Origin: Planctomycetales bacterium
Lineage (GTDB): Bacteria > Planctomycetota > Planctomycetia > Planctomycetales > Planctomycetaceae
DNA: 5,910 nt
NCBI GenBank assembly: GCA_020050375.1
Contig: JAGVKR010000754.1
Location: forward strand, 1-5,910
Direction: 5' to 3'
Shown here in pieces: positions 1-5,910 of this stretch. Below the pieces are notes generated by a model. That model saw only the letters and a program-made list of their open reading frames with translations. It was not told the origin of the DNA and searched no databases. Within the stretch, counting starts at the first letter, position 1. Every line of letters starts with the position of its first letter. A program made the translations under genes and the position numbers.

Positions 1-522
1 AGGCGGTTCGGACGCCGCCCGCCGGGACTTGTCTCCGGCAGATTTCGGTACAGTGACCGAGCGCGACCCCGCGACGTCAGAGACCGACCCGATCGTCGCC
101 GGACCAACTTCTTCAGCGGCGGACGCGTTGCCGAGGGGGGGAACACTGCCGTTGAGCGAGAAGGCGAGCATCGTCCGGCGGCTGACTTTGATCTGTGCTT
201 CCTCGGGCAGCCAAACCCAGCGTTCAACCGGAATCTCGGTGCCGTCGATCTCCATCCCACCGGGAATGGTCGTAATGATCGCATACCGCCCGTCGCGCTC
301 GACGATGCTCGCCAGGTGATCGGCCAGCTCGGGATCGGTCAGCACCAGGTCGTTCTCGGGGGAGCGGCCGACGCGCATCAGCTCGCCGCTCAGCGCGCAC
401 GAGCGACCGCGATCGGGGCCGGTGGTGACTGTGATATTCGCCCGGGCAGGCATCGGTGGTCGTCGATGGTTCGGAAGGCGGTGCTGGACGTCGATTGTAA
501 CGCCCGCCGAAAAGTTCCGCAT
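1..522 (-). CDS. FHA-domain protein with degenerate phospho-binding site, C-terminus cut by window edge
   Basis: The frame is open from an ATG at 522 to base 1 (174 codons, no stop), so the 3' end lies outside the window. A forkhead-associated (FHA) fold covers roughly residues 28-123: GR at 52-53 in the stretch VGRSPENDLVLTDPEL, then a beta-rich part with EIDGTEI near 91-97. Aligned without gaps to the FHA consensus, the SRxH motif reads A67-D68-H69-L70 and the later NG pair reads GG, so the residues that normally contact phosphothreonine are absent. After residue 123 comes a Ser/Ala/Pro-rich, probably disordered tail. No signal peptide or membrane segment is visible. The start is uncertain: ATG 522 is 8 nt after the tadC stop, but ATG 453 (residue 24, MPARANITV) sits directly before the domain; neither has a clear ribosome-binding site. 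Position at the end of the Tad operon suggests a scaffold or regulatory partner of the motor (inference). Confidence 0.8.
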   Translation of the reverse strand, partial: MRNFSAGVTIDVQHRLPNHRRPPMPARANITVTTGPDRGRSCALSGELMRVGRSPENDLVLTDPELADHLASIVERDGRYAIITTIPGGMEIDGTEIPVERWVWLPEEAQIKVSRRTMLAFSLNGSVPPLGNASAAEEVGPATIGSVSDVAGSRSVTVPKSAGDKSRRAASEPP

Positions 523-530
523 GATGAATT

Positions 531-1490
531 CTACATGAACTCGGCGTAGATGAAACCCAGCACAAACGGCCCCAAAATGATCAAAACCGTCGACGCCATG
601 ACCATGATCGCCGGCAATAGCATCTTCACCCCGGCTTCGCCCGCGACCGTTTCGGCCCGTTGCGTGCGTTTGATGCGAAGCACGTCGGCCTGCGTCCGAA
701 ACAGCCGCGCCAGCGGGGTTCCCAGCTCTTCCCCCTGTATGATCGACCCGATGATGCTCGTGATTTCGTCATCGTCGAGGCGTTCGCGCATCGCTTCGAG
801 GGCCGCAGTTCGTCCTTTGCCCATATTGATTTCCGACAGCAGCCGGCCGAACTCCTGCCCCACCGGATGATCGCCAAACTGCTCGACCGCGTCGTCGAGC
901 GCCTGCAAAAACGTCGCCCCGGCTTCCATCAATAATGTCAGCAGGTCCAACAGAAACGGCAGCCTCCGCTTGATCCGCAGCAGTCGATAGCGAGCCCGCG
1001 CCGCAAGGCGGCGCCGCAGCAGCCAACCGGTCATCACCGTGGAGACGATCGCCGTCACGATTCCCGCCGGCCCCAGAATATGGATGAACACGTAAACGTA
1101 GACCGGCGCCAGAAACGCGGCAATCAGCTCGAGCTTTCCCAGATATTCTTCAGCCGTCCAGAACCGCGTCAGTCCCGAGACCTGGATCTCGCGACCAATT
1201 TCGGGGAGATACTCGTGAAAGACCTGCCGATTGATCCGGGCGAGCCATTGGATCACCGGCTGAAAGGCGCGGTACATCAGGTCGTTCCGCCGCAGTTCGT
1301 TGATCCGGTTGACGTCGTACCGCCAGGCGGCGTCCTGCTCCAGGTCTTCGGTGTGCAGCGTGTTGGCGATCGTCCGCGCCAGAACGAAGGCCGCCCCCCC
1401 GATCACCACACTGGCAATCAGCTCAGGGAGCCAACCGACATTCGCATCGGCCGCCGCAAGACAGATCGAGTTCAGAATGAGATTTTCCAA
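531..1490 (-). CDS. tadC: TadC-type inner-membrane platform protein (T2SSF domain)
   Basis: A 319-residue integral membrane protein that, with TadB, would form the inner-membrane platform on which the CpaF/TadA ATPase acts in Tad/Flp pilus assembly. Hydrophobic segments lie at about 20-40, 122-138, 140-158 and 289-315. A type II secretion F (T2SSF) domain covers about 178-305: LPFLLDLLTLLMEAGATFLQAL, then the EINMGKGRTAALEAM stretch at about 220-234 and the GEELGTPL motif at 253-260, all typical of the family. The length is normal for TadC. The start is TTG at 1490; it is only one codon (GCC) after the tadB stop TGA and in the same frame, and no in-frame ATG occurs until about residue 72, which would remove the first membrane segment. 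A weak GGA at 1501-1503 is the only ribosome-binding candidate, so translational coupling to tadB is likely. Confidence 0.93.
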   Translation of the reverse strand: MENLILNSICLAAADANVGWLPELIASVVIGGAAFVLARTIANTLHTEDLEQDAAWRYDVNRINELRRNDLMYRAFQPVIQWLARINRQVFHEYLPEIGREIQVSGLTRFWTAEEYLGKLELIAAFLAPVYVYVFIHILGPAGIVTAIVSTVMTGWLLRRRLAARARYRLLRIKRRLPFLLDLLTLLMEAGATFLQALDDAVEQFGDHPVGQEFGRLLSEINMGKGRTAALEAMRERLDDDEITSIIGSIIQGEELGTPLARLFRTQADVLRIKRTQRAETVAGEAGVKMLLPAIMVMASTVLIILGPFVLGFIYAEFM

Positions 1491-1493
1491 GGC

Positions 1494-2339
1494 TCAGATA
1501 TCCGAATTCAAAATGGCCCGCGCCCACAGGTACGCGAGGAGATTGAGCACCAGCGACGTGCAGAGGATCAACTGCCCCGGCACGGTCGTGAACAGCCGCT
1601 CGGTGTTGACCGGGTCGATGAAGAAGTAATACATGATCATCACGGCGAACGGAGCCAGCGCCATGTAGACCGCCGACGTCCGTGCCTGGGCCGTCTCGGA
1701 GAAGATCTTTCGCTCCAGCCGCTGCAACTCCATCACCGAGTGGGCGATCCGCTCGACAGTCTCATTCAACCGTCCGCCGCTTTCGCGGCTGGCCTGCATG
1801 GCGGCGGCGAACAGCGCGAAGTTCTCGCTTTTGAGCCGGTCGCGCGTCTCGATCAGCACGCGCTCCAGCGGCTTGCCCATCTGGTATTCTCCCACCATCT
1901 GCCGGAACTCTTCGCAGATCGGCCGCGGGCACTGATCGGCGAGAATCTCGATCGCCTGCCCCAGCGACAGCCCCGCCTTGATCGCGCTGGCCAGCGAGAC
2001 CATTGCGTCGGCCAACTGATCTTCGATCTGCAGGCGGCGCTTCTCGACTCGGCGGCGAACCCAATACCAGGGCACGCAAAAGAGCATGAGGCCGAACGTC
2101 ACCCCGAAGGGAAGGCTCCCGGCTCCGACCGTGAATCCCAGAAACGTCGCCACGATGGCGATGAGCCAGGCCACCACCCAGCCGTGCAGATGTCGCGTGC
2201 TCACGCGCAGTTTCCGCAGCTTATCGCGCAAATCGTTCTCGATGAACGCCACCCCATCGGCGAGGATTTCGTGTCCCGCGAGCGCCGCGAGCGCGAGGCT
2301 CGCTCCGATTGTTGCCGTTCCCAACAGGGCCCAGGTCAT
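1494..2339 (-). CDS. tadB: TadB-type inner-membrane platform protein (T2SSF domain)
   Basis: A 281-residue membrane protein, paralogous to TadC, expected to pair with it as the platform of the Tad machine. An N-terminal hydrophobic segment lies at about 2-21, a pair at about 54-70 and 74-92, then a cytoplasmic T2SSF domain at about 105-225 (DQLADAMVSLASAIKAGLSL at 107-126, GEYQMGKPLERVL at 150-162, SRESGGRLNETVERIA at 184-199), followed by two C-terminal segments at about 223-241 and 256-275. The ATG at 2339 overlaps the cpaF stop by 4 nt (ATGA), and a GGGAG at 2349-2353 lies 9 nt upstream inside cpaF, supporting this start. The same frame stays open far upstream across cpaF, but that part is arginine- and proline-rich out-of-frame sequence and is not part of the gene. 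Confidence 0.94.
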   Translation of the reverse strand: MTWALLGTATIGASLALAALAGHEILADGVAFIENDLRDKLRKLRVSTRHLHGWVVAWLIAIVATFLGFTVGAGSLPFGVTFGLMLFCVPWYWVRRRVEKRRLQIEDQLADAMVSLASAIKAGLSLGQAIEILADQCPRPICEEFRQMVGEYQMGKPLERVLIETRDRLKSENFALFAAAMQASRESGGRLNETVERIAHSVMELQRLERKIFSETAQARTSAVYMALAPFAVMIMYYFFIDPVNTERLFTTVPGQLILCTSLVLNLLAYLWARAILNSDI

Positions 2340-4282
2340 GTCGATTTGCTCCCGAGACGGCGTTCGGGATATTTGCCAAGGCCGGGTTCCACGGCCGGTT
2401 CGTTGGCCCCATACAGGAATTCGAGCTGGAGCAGGTTCTTCACGATGAGCGACTCGACGAACGACGGCAGATAGCCGGTCGGTTGCAGTCGGATTCCGTC
2501 GCGGTAGTTGTAAATGTCGGTGATGATGAGCTGCTTCGTCTCGGGGTCGATGCCGGCCACTTCGGACACCTGCGTGACGACGCGCTTGCCGCCGGGCAGG
2601 CGCGTGATCTGCACGATCACGTCGAGGGCCGAGGCGATCTGCCGGTGGATCGATATCACCGGCAGCTCGACCGCCATCAGCACCAGCACTTCCAGCCGCT
2701 TGATCACCTCTTCGGCGCTGTTGGCGTGAACGGTGGTCATCGAGCCGTCGTGACCGGTATTCATGGCCTGCAGCATGTCGATCGCTTCGCCGCCGCGGCA
2801 CTCGCCGACGATGATCCGGTCGGGACGCATCCGCAGCGCGTTGCGGACCAGGTCGCGAATCGTGTAAGCCCCCGCCCCCTCGACGTTGGCCTGCTTGCTC
2901 TCGAGCGTGACGACGTGATCCTGATGCAACTGTAGCTCGGTCGTGTCTTCGATGGTGACGATCCGCTCTTTGTGCGGAATGAAGCTCGAAAGCACATTGA
3001 GCATCGTCGTTTTGCCGGTCCCCGTACCGCCGCTCACGAGGATGTTCTTGCGGTCGATCACACAAGCCCGCAAAAACATCGCCGCCGAGGGCGTCATGCT
3101 CTTCAATTCGATCAGGTCGTCCATCGTGAAGCGATGGGCCGGAAACTTGCGGATCGTCAGGCACGGCCCGCGAATGGCCAGCGGGGGAATGATGGCGTTG
3201 ACGCGCGAGCCGTCGGGGAGCCGGGCGTCGACGAGGGGCTGGCTCTTGTCGATCCGCCGTCCGACCTGCGCCACGATCCGCTCGATGATCGATTCGGTGA
3301 CCTTGTCGGAAATGAACCTGCGCCCCGACAATTCGAGCACGCCGTCGCGCTCGACGTAGATGTGATCGCTTTTCACGACCATGATTTCGTTGATCGTCGG
3401 AGCGCGAATCAGGTCCTGCAATGGCCCGAACCCGAACACCGTATCTTTGAGGTCTTTCTTCAGCGTTCGCAGAATCAGGTACCGCCGCAGCTCGACGTGC
3501 AGGTGCGGGCGAACCAGGGGAAACACGGCGGCGAACTGATTTTCGACCTTCTGAATCCGTCCGCTGAGATCGACTTCGTCGTCGAGCTGCAGTCGCTCGC
3601 GGGTGAACGACAGCAGATTGTGTAGCTCCCCCTCGCGCTCGGGAACGAGCGTTGCCGGAATGTCGAACTCGTTTTTCGCCAGCAGGACAACCCCCGTCAG
3701 CGCGGGGCCCCCTTCGAGAATCAACTGATTGATCAGGTAATCGCGGAGCGTGAGCCCGGTCACCTCTTCGAGAAGCGGCGCGTTCTCCGTGCCGAACAGG
3801 TTCAGCTCGCGGCAGATATCCTCGATGTTGTTTTCGAGCAGCAGAATACTTTCGTTGTTGCCGACGCGGTTCGATTCGAGCTCGTACAGATCGAGCCGCT
3901 CGAGCAGTTTGCGGTGGATCCGCAGTTCGAGGTCGGCCATGATCGACCGCAAATGCGCTTCGAGCTGCGTGCGGGTGATCGCGGCGGCCTGTTCGGCTTC
4001 GAACGTCAGCGAATACGGCCAGATGCGAACCTGCTGCCCGGGGGAGAACTCGATCGACTGCCCCCCGAGGACCTCGGTCTCTCCCACCATGCAGCCGTTG
4101 ATCCCGACATTCTCCAGGCGCAACGTACCGTTCTGCTGGGTGACGATCGCATGCCGCTTCGACACCAGCGGGCTTTGCAGGACAATCGTATTCCCCGCAT
4201 CGCGGCCGATGTGGATCGTCGCCGCGGTCGTCTCGACCATCGTCCGGCGACTGTCGTGAACTTTGTTGTACCAGATTTTCAT
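2336..4282 (-). CDS. cpaF: FHA-CpaF/TadA fusion: Tad pilus assembly ATPase with N-terminal FHA domain
   Basis: A 648-residue cytoplasmic secretion ATPase of the VirB11/GspE superfamily that would power pilin assembly or retraction through TadB/TadC. Residues 1-95 are an FHA domain: IGRD at 25-28, SKRHA at 41-45 (Ser and His kept, Arg changed to Lys) and NG at 62-63. Residues about 106-192 look like the CpaF helical N-region; about 193-280 appear to be extra sequence before GFGPLQDLI at 284-292. The ATPase core has [11 protein letters not shown] at 352-362, Walker [10 protein letters not shown] at 418-426, the Asp box TIEDTTEL at 443-450, Walker [12 protein letters not shown] with Glu494, and the His box with TTVHANS at 516-522; all key residues are present. 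Common CpaF proteins are about 430-500 residues. ATG 4282 is preferred over Met15 because MKIWYNKV forms the first FHA strand, although no Shine-Dalgarno is visible. The gene overlaps tadB by 4 nt. Confidence 0.96.
   Translation of the reverse strand: MKIWYNKVHDSRRTMVETTAATIHIGRDAGNTIVLQSPLVSKRHAIVTQQNGTLRLENVGINGCMVGETEVLGGQSIEFSPGQQVRIWPYSLTFEAEQAAAITRTQLEAHLRSIMADLELRIHRKLLERLDLYELESNRVGNNESILLLENNIEDICRELNLFGTENAPLLEEVTGLTLRDYLINQLILEGGPALTGVVLLAKNEFDIPATLVPEREGELHNLLSFTRERLQLDDEVDLSGRIQKVENQFAAVFPLVRPHLHVELRRYLILRTLKKDLKDTVFGFGPLQDLIRAPTINEIMVVKSDHIYVERDGVLELSGRRFISDKVTESIIERIVAQVGRRIDKSQPLVDARLPDGSRVNAIIPPLAIRGPCLTIRKFPAHRFTMDDLIELKSMTPSAAMFLRACVIDRKNILVSGGTGTGKTTMLNVLSSFIPHKERIVTIEDTTELQLHQDHVVTLESKQANVEGAGAYTIRDLVRNALRMRPDRIIVGECRGGEAIDMLQAMNTGHDGSMTTVHANSAEEVIKRLEVLVLMAVELPVISIHRQIASALDVIVQITRLPGGKRVVTQVSEVAGIDPETKQLIITDIYNYRDGIRLQPTGYLPSFVESLIVKNLLQLEFLYGANEPAVEPGLGKYPERRLGSKST
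2349..2353 (-). promoter_or_regulatory. Shine-Dalgarno of tadB inside the cpaF 3' end
   Basis: GGGAG on the minus strand, 9 nt before the tadB ATG at 2339 and inside the last codons of cpaF. Together with the ATGA stop/start overlap it supports coupled translation of cpaF and tadB. Confidence 0.5.
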
Positions 4283-4448
4283 GGGAAGAGGATTCGGGAT
4301 TCAGCATTCAGGATTCAGGGGAAGAAAGAAGATCGAGGATGGAGGATCGAGGATAGCGCATAGCGACGAGCGTCTATCGCGATCTTCGATCCTCCATCCT
4401 CGATCCTCGGTTTCTTTTGCCGCGCTTCACCACTCACGACTCACCACT
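4283..4448. repeat. Spacer built of heptanucleotide tandem repeats
   Basis: The 166-bp spacer between the cpaB-like gene and cpaF is a mosaic of four tracts of 7-bp units. On the plus strand they are: GATTCGG-GATTCAG-CATTCAG-GATTCAG at 4291-4318; AAGATCG-AGGATGG-AGGATCG-AGGATAG at 4329-4356; CGATCTT-CGATCCT-CCATCCT-CGATCCT at 4380-4407; and CACCACT-CACGACT-CACCACT at 4428-4448, ending directly at the cpaB-like stop codon. All units share a length of 7 but differ in sequence. No ORF is supported here. No convincing promoter for cpaF was seen; a GCTATC-like box in the minus strand of the hairpin loop is too weak to call. Heptamer tandem repeats in spacers are known from other bacteria (for example STRR elements of cyanobacteria); relation to those is not claimed. 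Confidence 0.85.
4322..4416. repeat. Long inverted repeat / stem-loop between cpaB-like gene and cpaF
   Basis: Arms at 4329-4356 and 4380-4407 are complementary over 28 positions with three mismatches; the inner 24 bases (4331-4354 against 4382-4405) pair completely if one G-U wobble is allowed in the plus-strand RNA. The stem can extend at its base by AAGAAA (4322-4327) pairing with TTTCTT (4411-4416) across a small internal loop. The 23-nt loop holds a further ATAG/CTAT match. On the minus strand (the direction of the operon) the hairpin is followed by TTCTTTCTTCCC, and on the plus strand by TTTCTTTT, so it resembles a weak bidirectional terminator or an mRNA-processing or stability element. 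Because the arms are themselves 7-bp tandem repeats, the pairing could slip by whole units. Confidence 0.85.
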
Positions 4449-5198
4449 TCATTTCGCCTTCCCCTCCGCGGCCGGGTGCAGCAGCACCTGCACCTGTTGA
4501 AAGTTTGTCTGACGGAGCAGGTCCGAAAGTTGTTGCCCCCGTTCATCGAGAGTTCCGGCAACGATCTTCACGGCAACGGCCATGACGTTCTCCTGCGAAG
4601 CCGTCGCTCCGGCAGCCGACAGCACTTCCCGGCTTCCCAGACGATTTCCGAGCGCCAGAATCCGGAACGGTCCGATCATTTCCGATGCTCCGGGTGGCGG
4701 CGTCGCTCCTCCCGATTCCCCCTCGGCCGCAGCCGGAGCCGGGCTGCCCGCCCCCCGCGGCACGAGGAACGAGATCTGATCGCCGGCGCTCACCAGCGAG
4801 GAGACAAACGTCCGCGTGTCGACCGGAATCCAAATCACGCGCTCGTCGGGAGCGAGCAGCTTCTTGACGTCGTTTTGAGGGGGCGTCCGCAGATCCTGCC
4901 GCAACAGGATTTCGCCCGGACTGTACGTCTTGGTGGCCGCCATGCCGATCACCGTCTGCAATTCATTCCACTGGAACGGGGCCTTGTCGAGATTGCCGAC
5001 GGCGATCCGCGGGATCGAGATCGGATGGAAATGCCCCTCGCTGAATTTGTCGCCGGGATTGATCCGCGTTCCCTCGTCGATCCCGATGAATTCGACGCGC
5101 TCCAGCGCCTGCCCTTTTTGCGCCAGGTACAGCCAGTTGCAGAATGCCCCGGCGATTCCCAAGCCGACAGCGATCAGTAGTCCCGGTACGCCTTTCAT
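4449..5198 (-). CDS. cpaB: CpaB/RcpC-like Tad pilus assembly protein (SAF domain)
   Basis: A 249-residue protein with an N-terminal hydrophobic anchor at about 4-26 and the remainder probably on the outer side of the inner membrane. Residues about 35-105 fit a SAF domain: INPGDKFSEGHF at 46-57, VIGMAATKTYSPGEILLRQDL at 83-103. Next comes the RcpC/CpaB core IPVDTRTFVSSLVSAGDQISFLV (124-146), where AGDQISFL replaces the usual GDxVDVL. A Gly/Ala/Pro-rich linker (about 148-172) precedes a C-terminal beta region. CpaB/RcpC proteins are Tad assembly factors, often linked to the secretin and thought to bind peptidoglycan. It is slightly short for the family. The ATG at 5198 has GAGG at 5204-5207, 5 nt upstream, a good ribosome-binding site. 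The preceding gene ends 18 nt upstream, so the two are probably co-transcribed. The family assignment rests on layout and motifs rather than on long identity. Confidence 0.82.
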   Translation of the reverse strand: MKGVPGLLIAVGLGIAGAFCNWLYLAQKGQALERVEFIGIDEGTRINPGDKFSEGHFHPISIPRIAVGNLDKAPFQWNELQTVIGMAATKTYSPGEILLRQDLRTPPQNDVKKLLAPDERVIWIPVDTRTFVSSLVSAGDQISFLVPRGAGSPAPAAAEGESGGATPPPGASEMIGPFRILALGNRLGSREVLSAAGATASQENVMAVAVKIVAGTLDERGQQLSDLLRQTNFQQVQVLLHPAAEGKAK

Positions 5199-5203
5199 TC
5201 CCG

Positions 5204-5207
5204 CCTC
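5204..5207 (-). promoter_or_regulatory. Shine-Dalgarno of the cpaB-like gene
   Basis: GAGG on the minus strand, 5 nt before the ATG at 5198. It is the clearest ribosome-binding site in the window and fixes the start of the cpaB-like gene. Confidence 0.6.
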
Positions 5208-5216
5208 GTTTCTCGA

Positions 5217-5910
5217 TTATGGAACAATTTGAATCAACCCCATCAATCCCCCGGCGGCATCCCGCGAGAGCTCGATCGAGACCTGCGCGGTTCGGCCCTT
5301 TTCGTTCGATTCGAAGCGGGCCGACCATGCTCCTTTTCCACTCGCCCATCCACCACGCGGCATCCACCCCTGCTTTCCCAATCGGTCGTCGAAGAACGCC
5401 ATCCATTCCTGCGGCAGCCCTGTGCCACTGAAACCGATCAGGCCTCCGCCGTCTGTTCCACGAAGCGCGAGCAACCGTCGCCCTTCTGGAGGTAACGGGA
5501 TCTCGGGCGTTTTCGCAACACCGGCTCGGCCCGAGCTCGGGGGCTGGAACAGGTACAACGTCCACGAAGTGTCGTTGAGCGGAGCGACCAGTCCCCAACA
5601 TGCCAGGCGCTTCGTTTCTTGATTGTCGCCACGATCACCGTCGGCGGATAGCCGGACACCGAGCACGAGCGAGAACTTGTCTTCCAATCGGTAAATCTGC
5701 CAGTCCCCGGTAGCTTCGGCCACCGGCTCGAGTGACGACACATGGGCCAGCAAACGTTCGGCTCCGGTGCCCGCCGCCAGTTCCGATTGGCGATCGGATT
5801 CGAGCGACGTGCGGCACGCATCGACCAGCGCCGCAATCGCCGATTCGCGGTCTCCGGTGACTGTCTGCCGTCGGAGTGCGAGCGGGTAATCGCCGAATTC
5901 CAGCTCGACC
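5217..5910 (-). CDS. Unrecognised protein preceding cpaB-like gene, N-terminus cut by window edge
   Basis: The frame is open from the right edge to a TAA at 5217-5219; 230 residues are visible and the start lies outside the window. An internal TTG at 5753 is not the start, because coding continues upstream with a plausible helical stretch (GDRESAIAALVDACRTSLES). The visible part has about seven tryptophans and alternating hydrophobic strands: DWQIYRLEDKFSLVLGVRL, CWGLVAPLNDTSWTLYLFQP, then RRLLALRGTDGGGLIGFSG followed by EWMAFFDDRLGKQGWMPRGG, and it ends GGLMGLIQIVP. No transmembrane segment and no catalytic motif that I recognise are present. The stop is 18 nt before the cpaB-like start, so it very likely belongs to the same operon. 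I cannot name a family; it may be a lineage-specific envelope component or accessory protein of the Tad locus (inference). Confidence 0.8.
   Translation of the reverse strand, partial: VELEFGDYPLALRRQTVTGDRESAIAALVDACRTSLESDRQSELAAGTGAERLLAHVSSLEPVAEATGDWQIYRLEDKFSLVLGVRLSADGDRGDNQETKRLACWGLVAPLNDTSWTLYLFQPPSSGRAGVAKTPEIPLPPEGRRLLALRGTDGGGLIGFSGTGLPQEWMAFFDDRLGKQGWMPRGGWASGKGAWSARFESNEKGRTAQVSIELSRDAAGGLMGLIQIVP

Noticed and set aside
523..530. Terminator or promoter between tadC and the FHA gene
   Set aside because: Only 8 nt, with no hairpin or T-run; co-transcription is the simpler reading.
224..565. Minus-strand open frame at the tadC 3' end
   Set aside because: Arg/His-rich frame overlapping tadC; the FHA-domain frame (1-522) explains the region better.
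1080..2474. A 464-codon plus-strand open frame antisense to tadC and tadB
   Set aside because: Composition is rich in Arg, Gln, His and Pro with no recognisable domain, and both strands cannot be explained better than by the strong tadB and tadC matches opposite it.
1494..4307. A 937-codon open frame on the minus strand that includes tadB and runs across all of cpaF
   Set aside because: Only the last 281 codons look like a protein (TadB). The upstream part is Arg/Pro/Ala-rich and out of frame with the clear FHA-CpaF gene; it is a high-GC shadow.
4283..4448. CRISPR-like array
   Set aside because: The repeats are 7 bp and contiguous, without unique spacers.
4263..5180. A 305-codon plus-strand open frame covering the spacer and the cpaB-like gene
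   Set aside because: It translates the heptamer repeats and the antisense of a gene with a good ribosome-binding site and family motifs; no domain is visible.
5130..5198. Lipoprotein signal in the cpaB-like protein (Cys20 after a hydrophobic stretch)
   Set aside because: The residues before Cys20 read G-A-F, and Phe at -1 does not fit a lipobox; a simple membrane anchor is more likely.

Overview
The window is a run of six co-directional genes on the minus strand that form part of a Tad/Flp (type IVc) pilus or Tad-type secretion locus. In transcription order (right to left) they are: an unrecognised protein cut by the right edge (5217-5910), a CpaB/RcpC-like protein (4449-5198), a CpaF/TadA-type ATPase with an N-terminal FHA domain (2336-4282), TadB (1494-2339), TadC (531-1490) and an FHA-domain protein cut by the left edge (1-522). 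Coding is tight: 18 nt between the first two genes, a 4-nt overlap between cpaF and tadB, 3 nt between tadB and tadC, and 8 nt between tadC and the last gene. No RNA gene, insertion sequence, CRISPR array or origin was seen.

The one real gap is 166 bp between the cpaB-like gene and cpaF (4283-4448). It is built almost wholly from four tracts of 7-bp repeats. Two tracts are inverted copies that can fold into a long hairpin. In many Tad loci the secretin gene cpaC/rcpA follows cpaB, so this repeat block lies where that gene would be expected.

The genes fit one inner-membrane machine. The CpaF hexamer would hydrolyse ATP, TadB and TadC would form the membrane platform that couples it to pilin movement, and the CpaB-like protein would be an envelope-anchored, SAF-domain assembly factor. 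Two FHA domains are present. The one on CpaF keeps the usual phosphothreonine-binding residues; the one in the downstream protein has lost them. This suggests a phospho-dependent or scaffold layer of control on the motor, but that is inference.

The organism looks like a GC-rich (about 60% by eye) bacterium. The FHA-CpaF architecture and the heptamer-rich spacer make me suspect a planctomycete of the Pirellulales type, but this rests on general familiarity and no search was possible. Prepilin, prepilin peptidase, CpaE/TadZ and secretin genes are not in the window.
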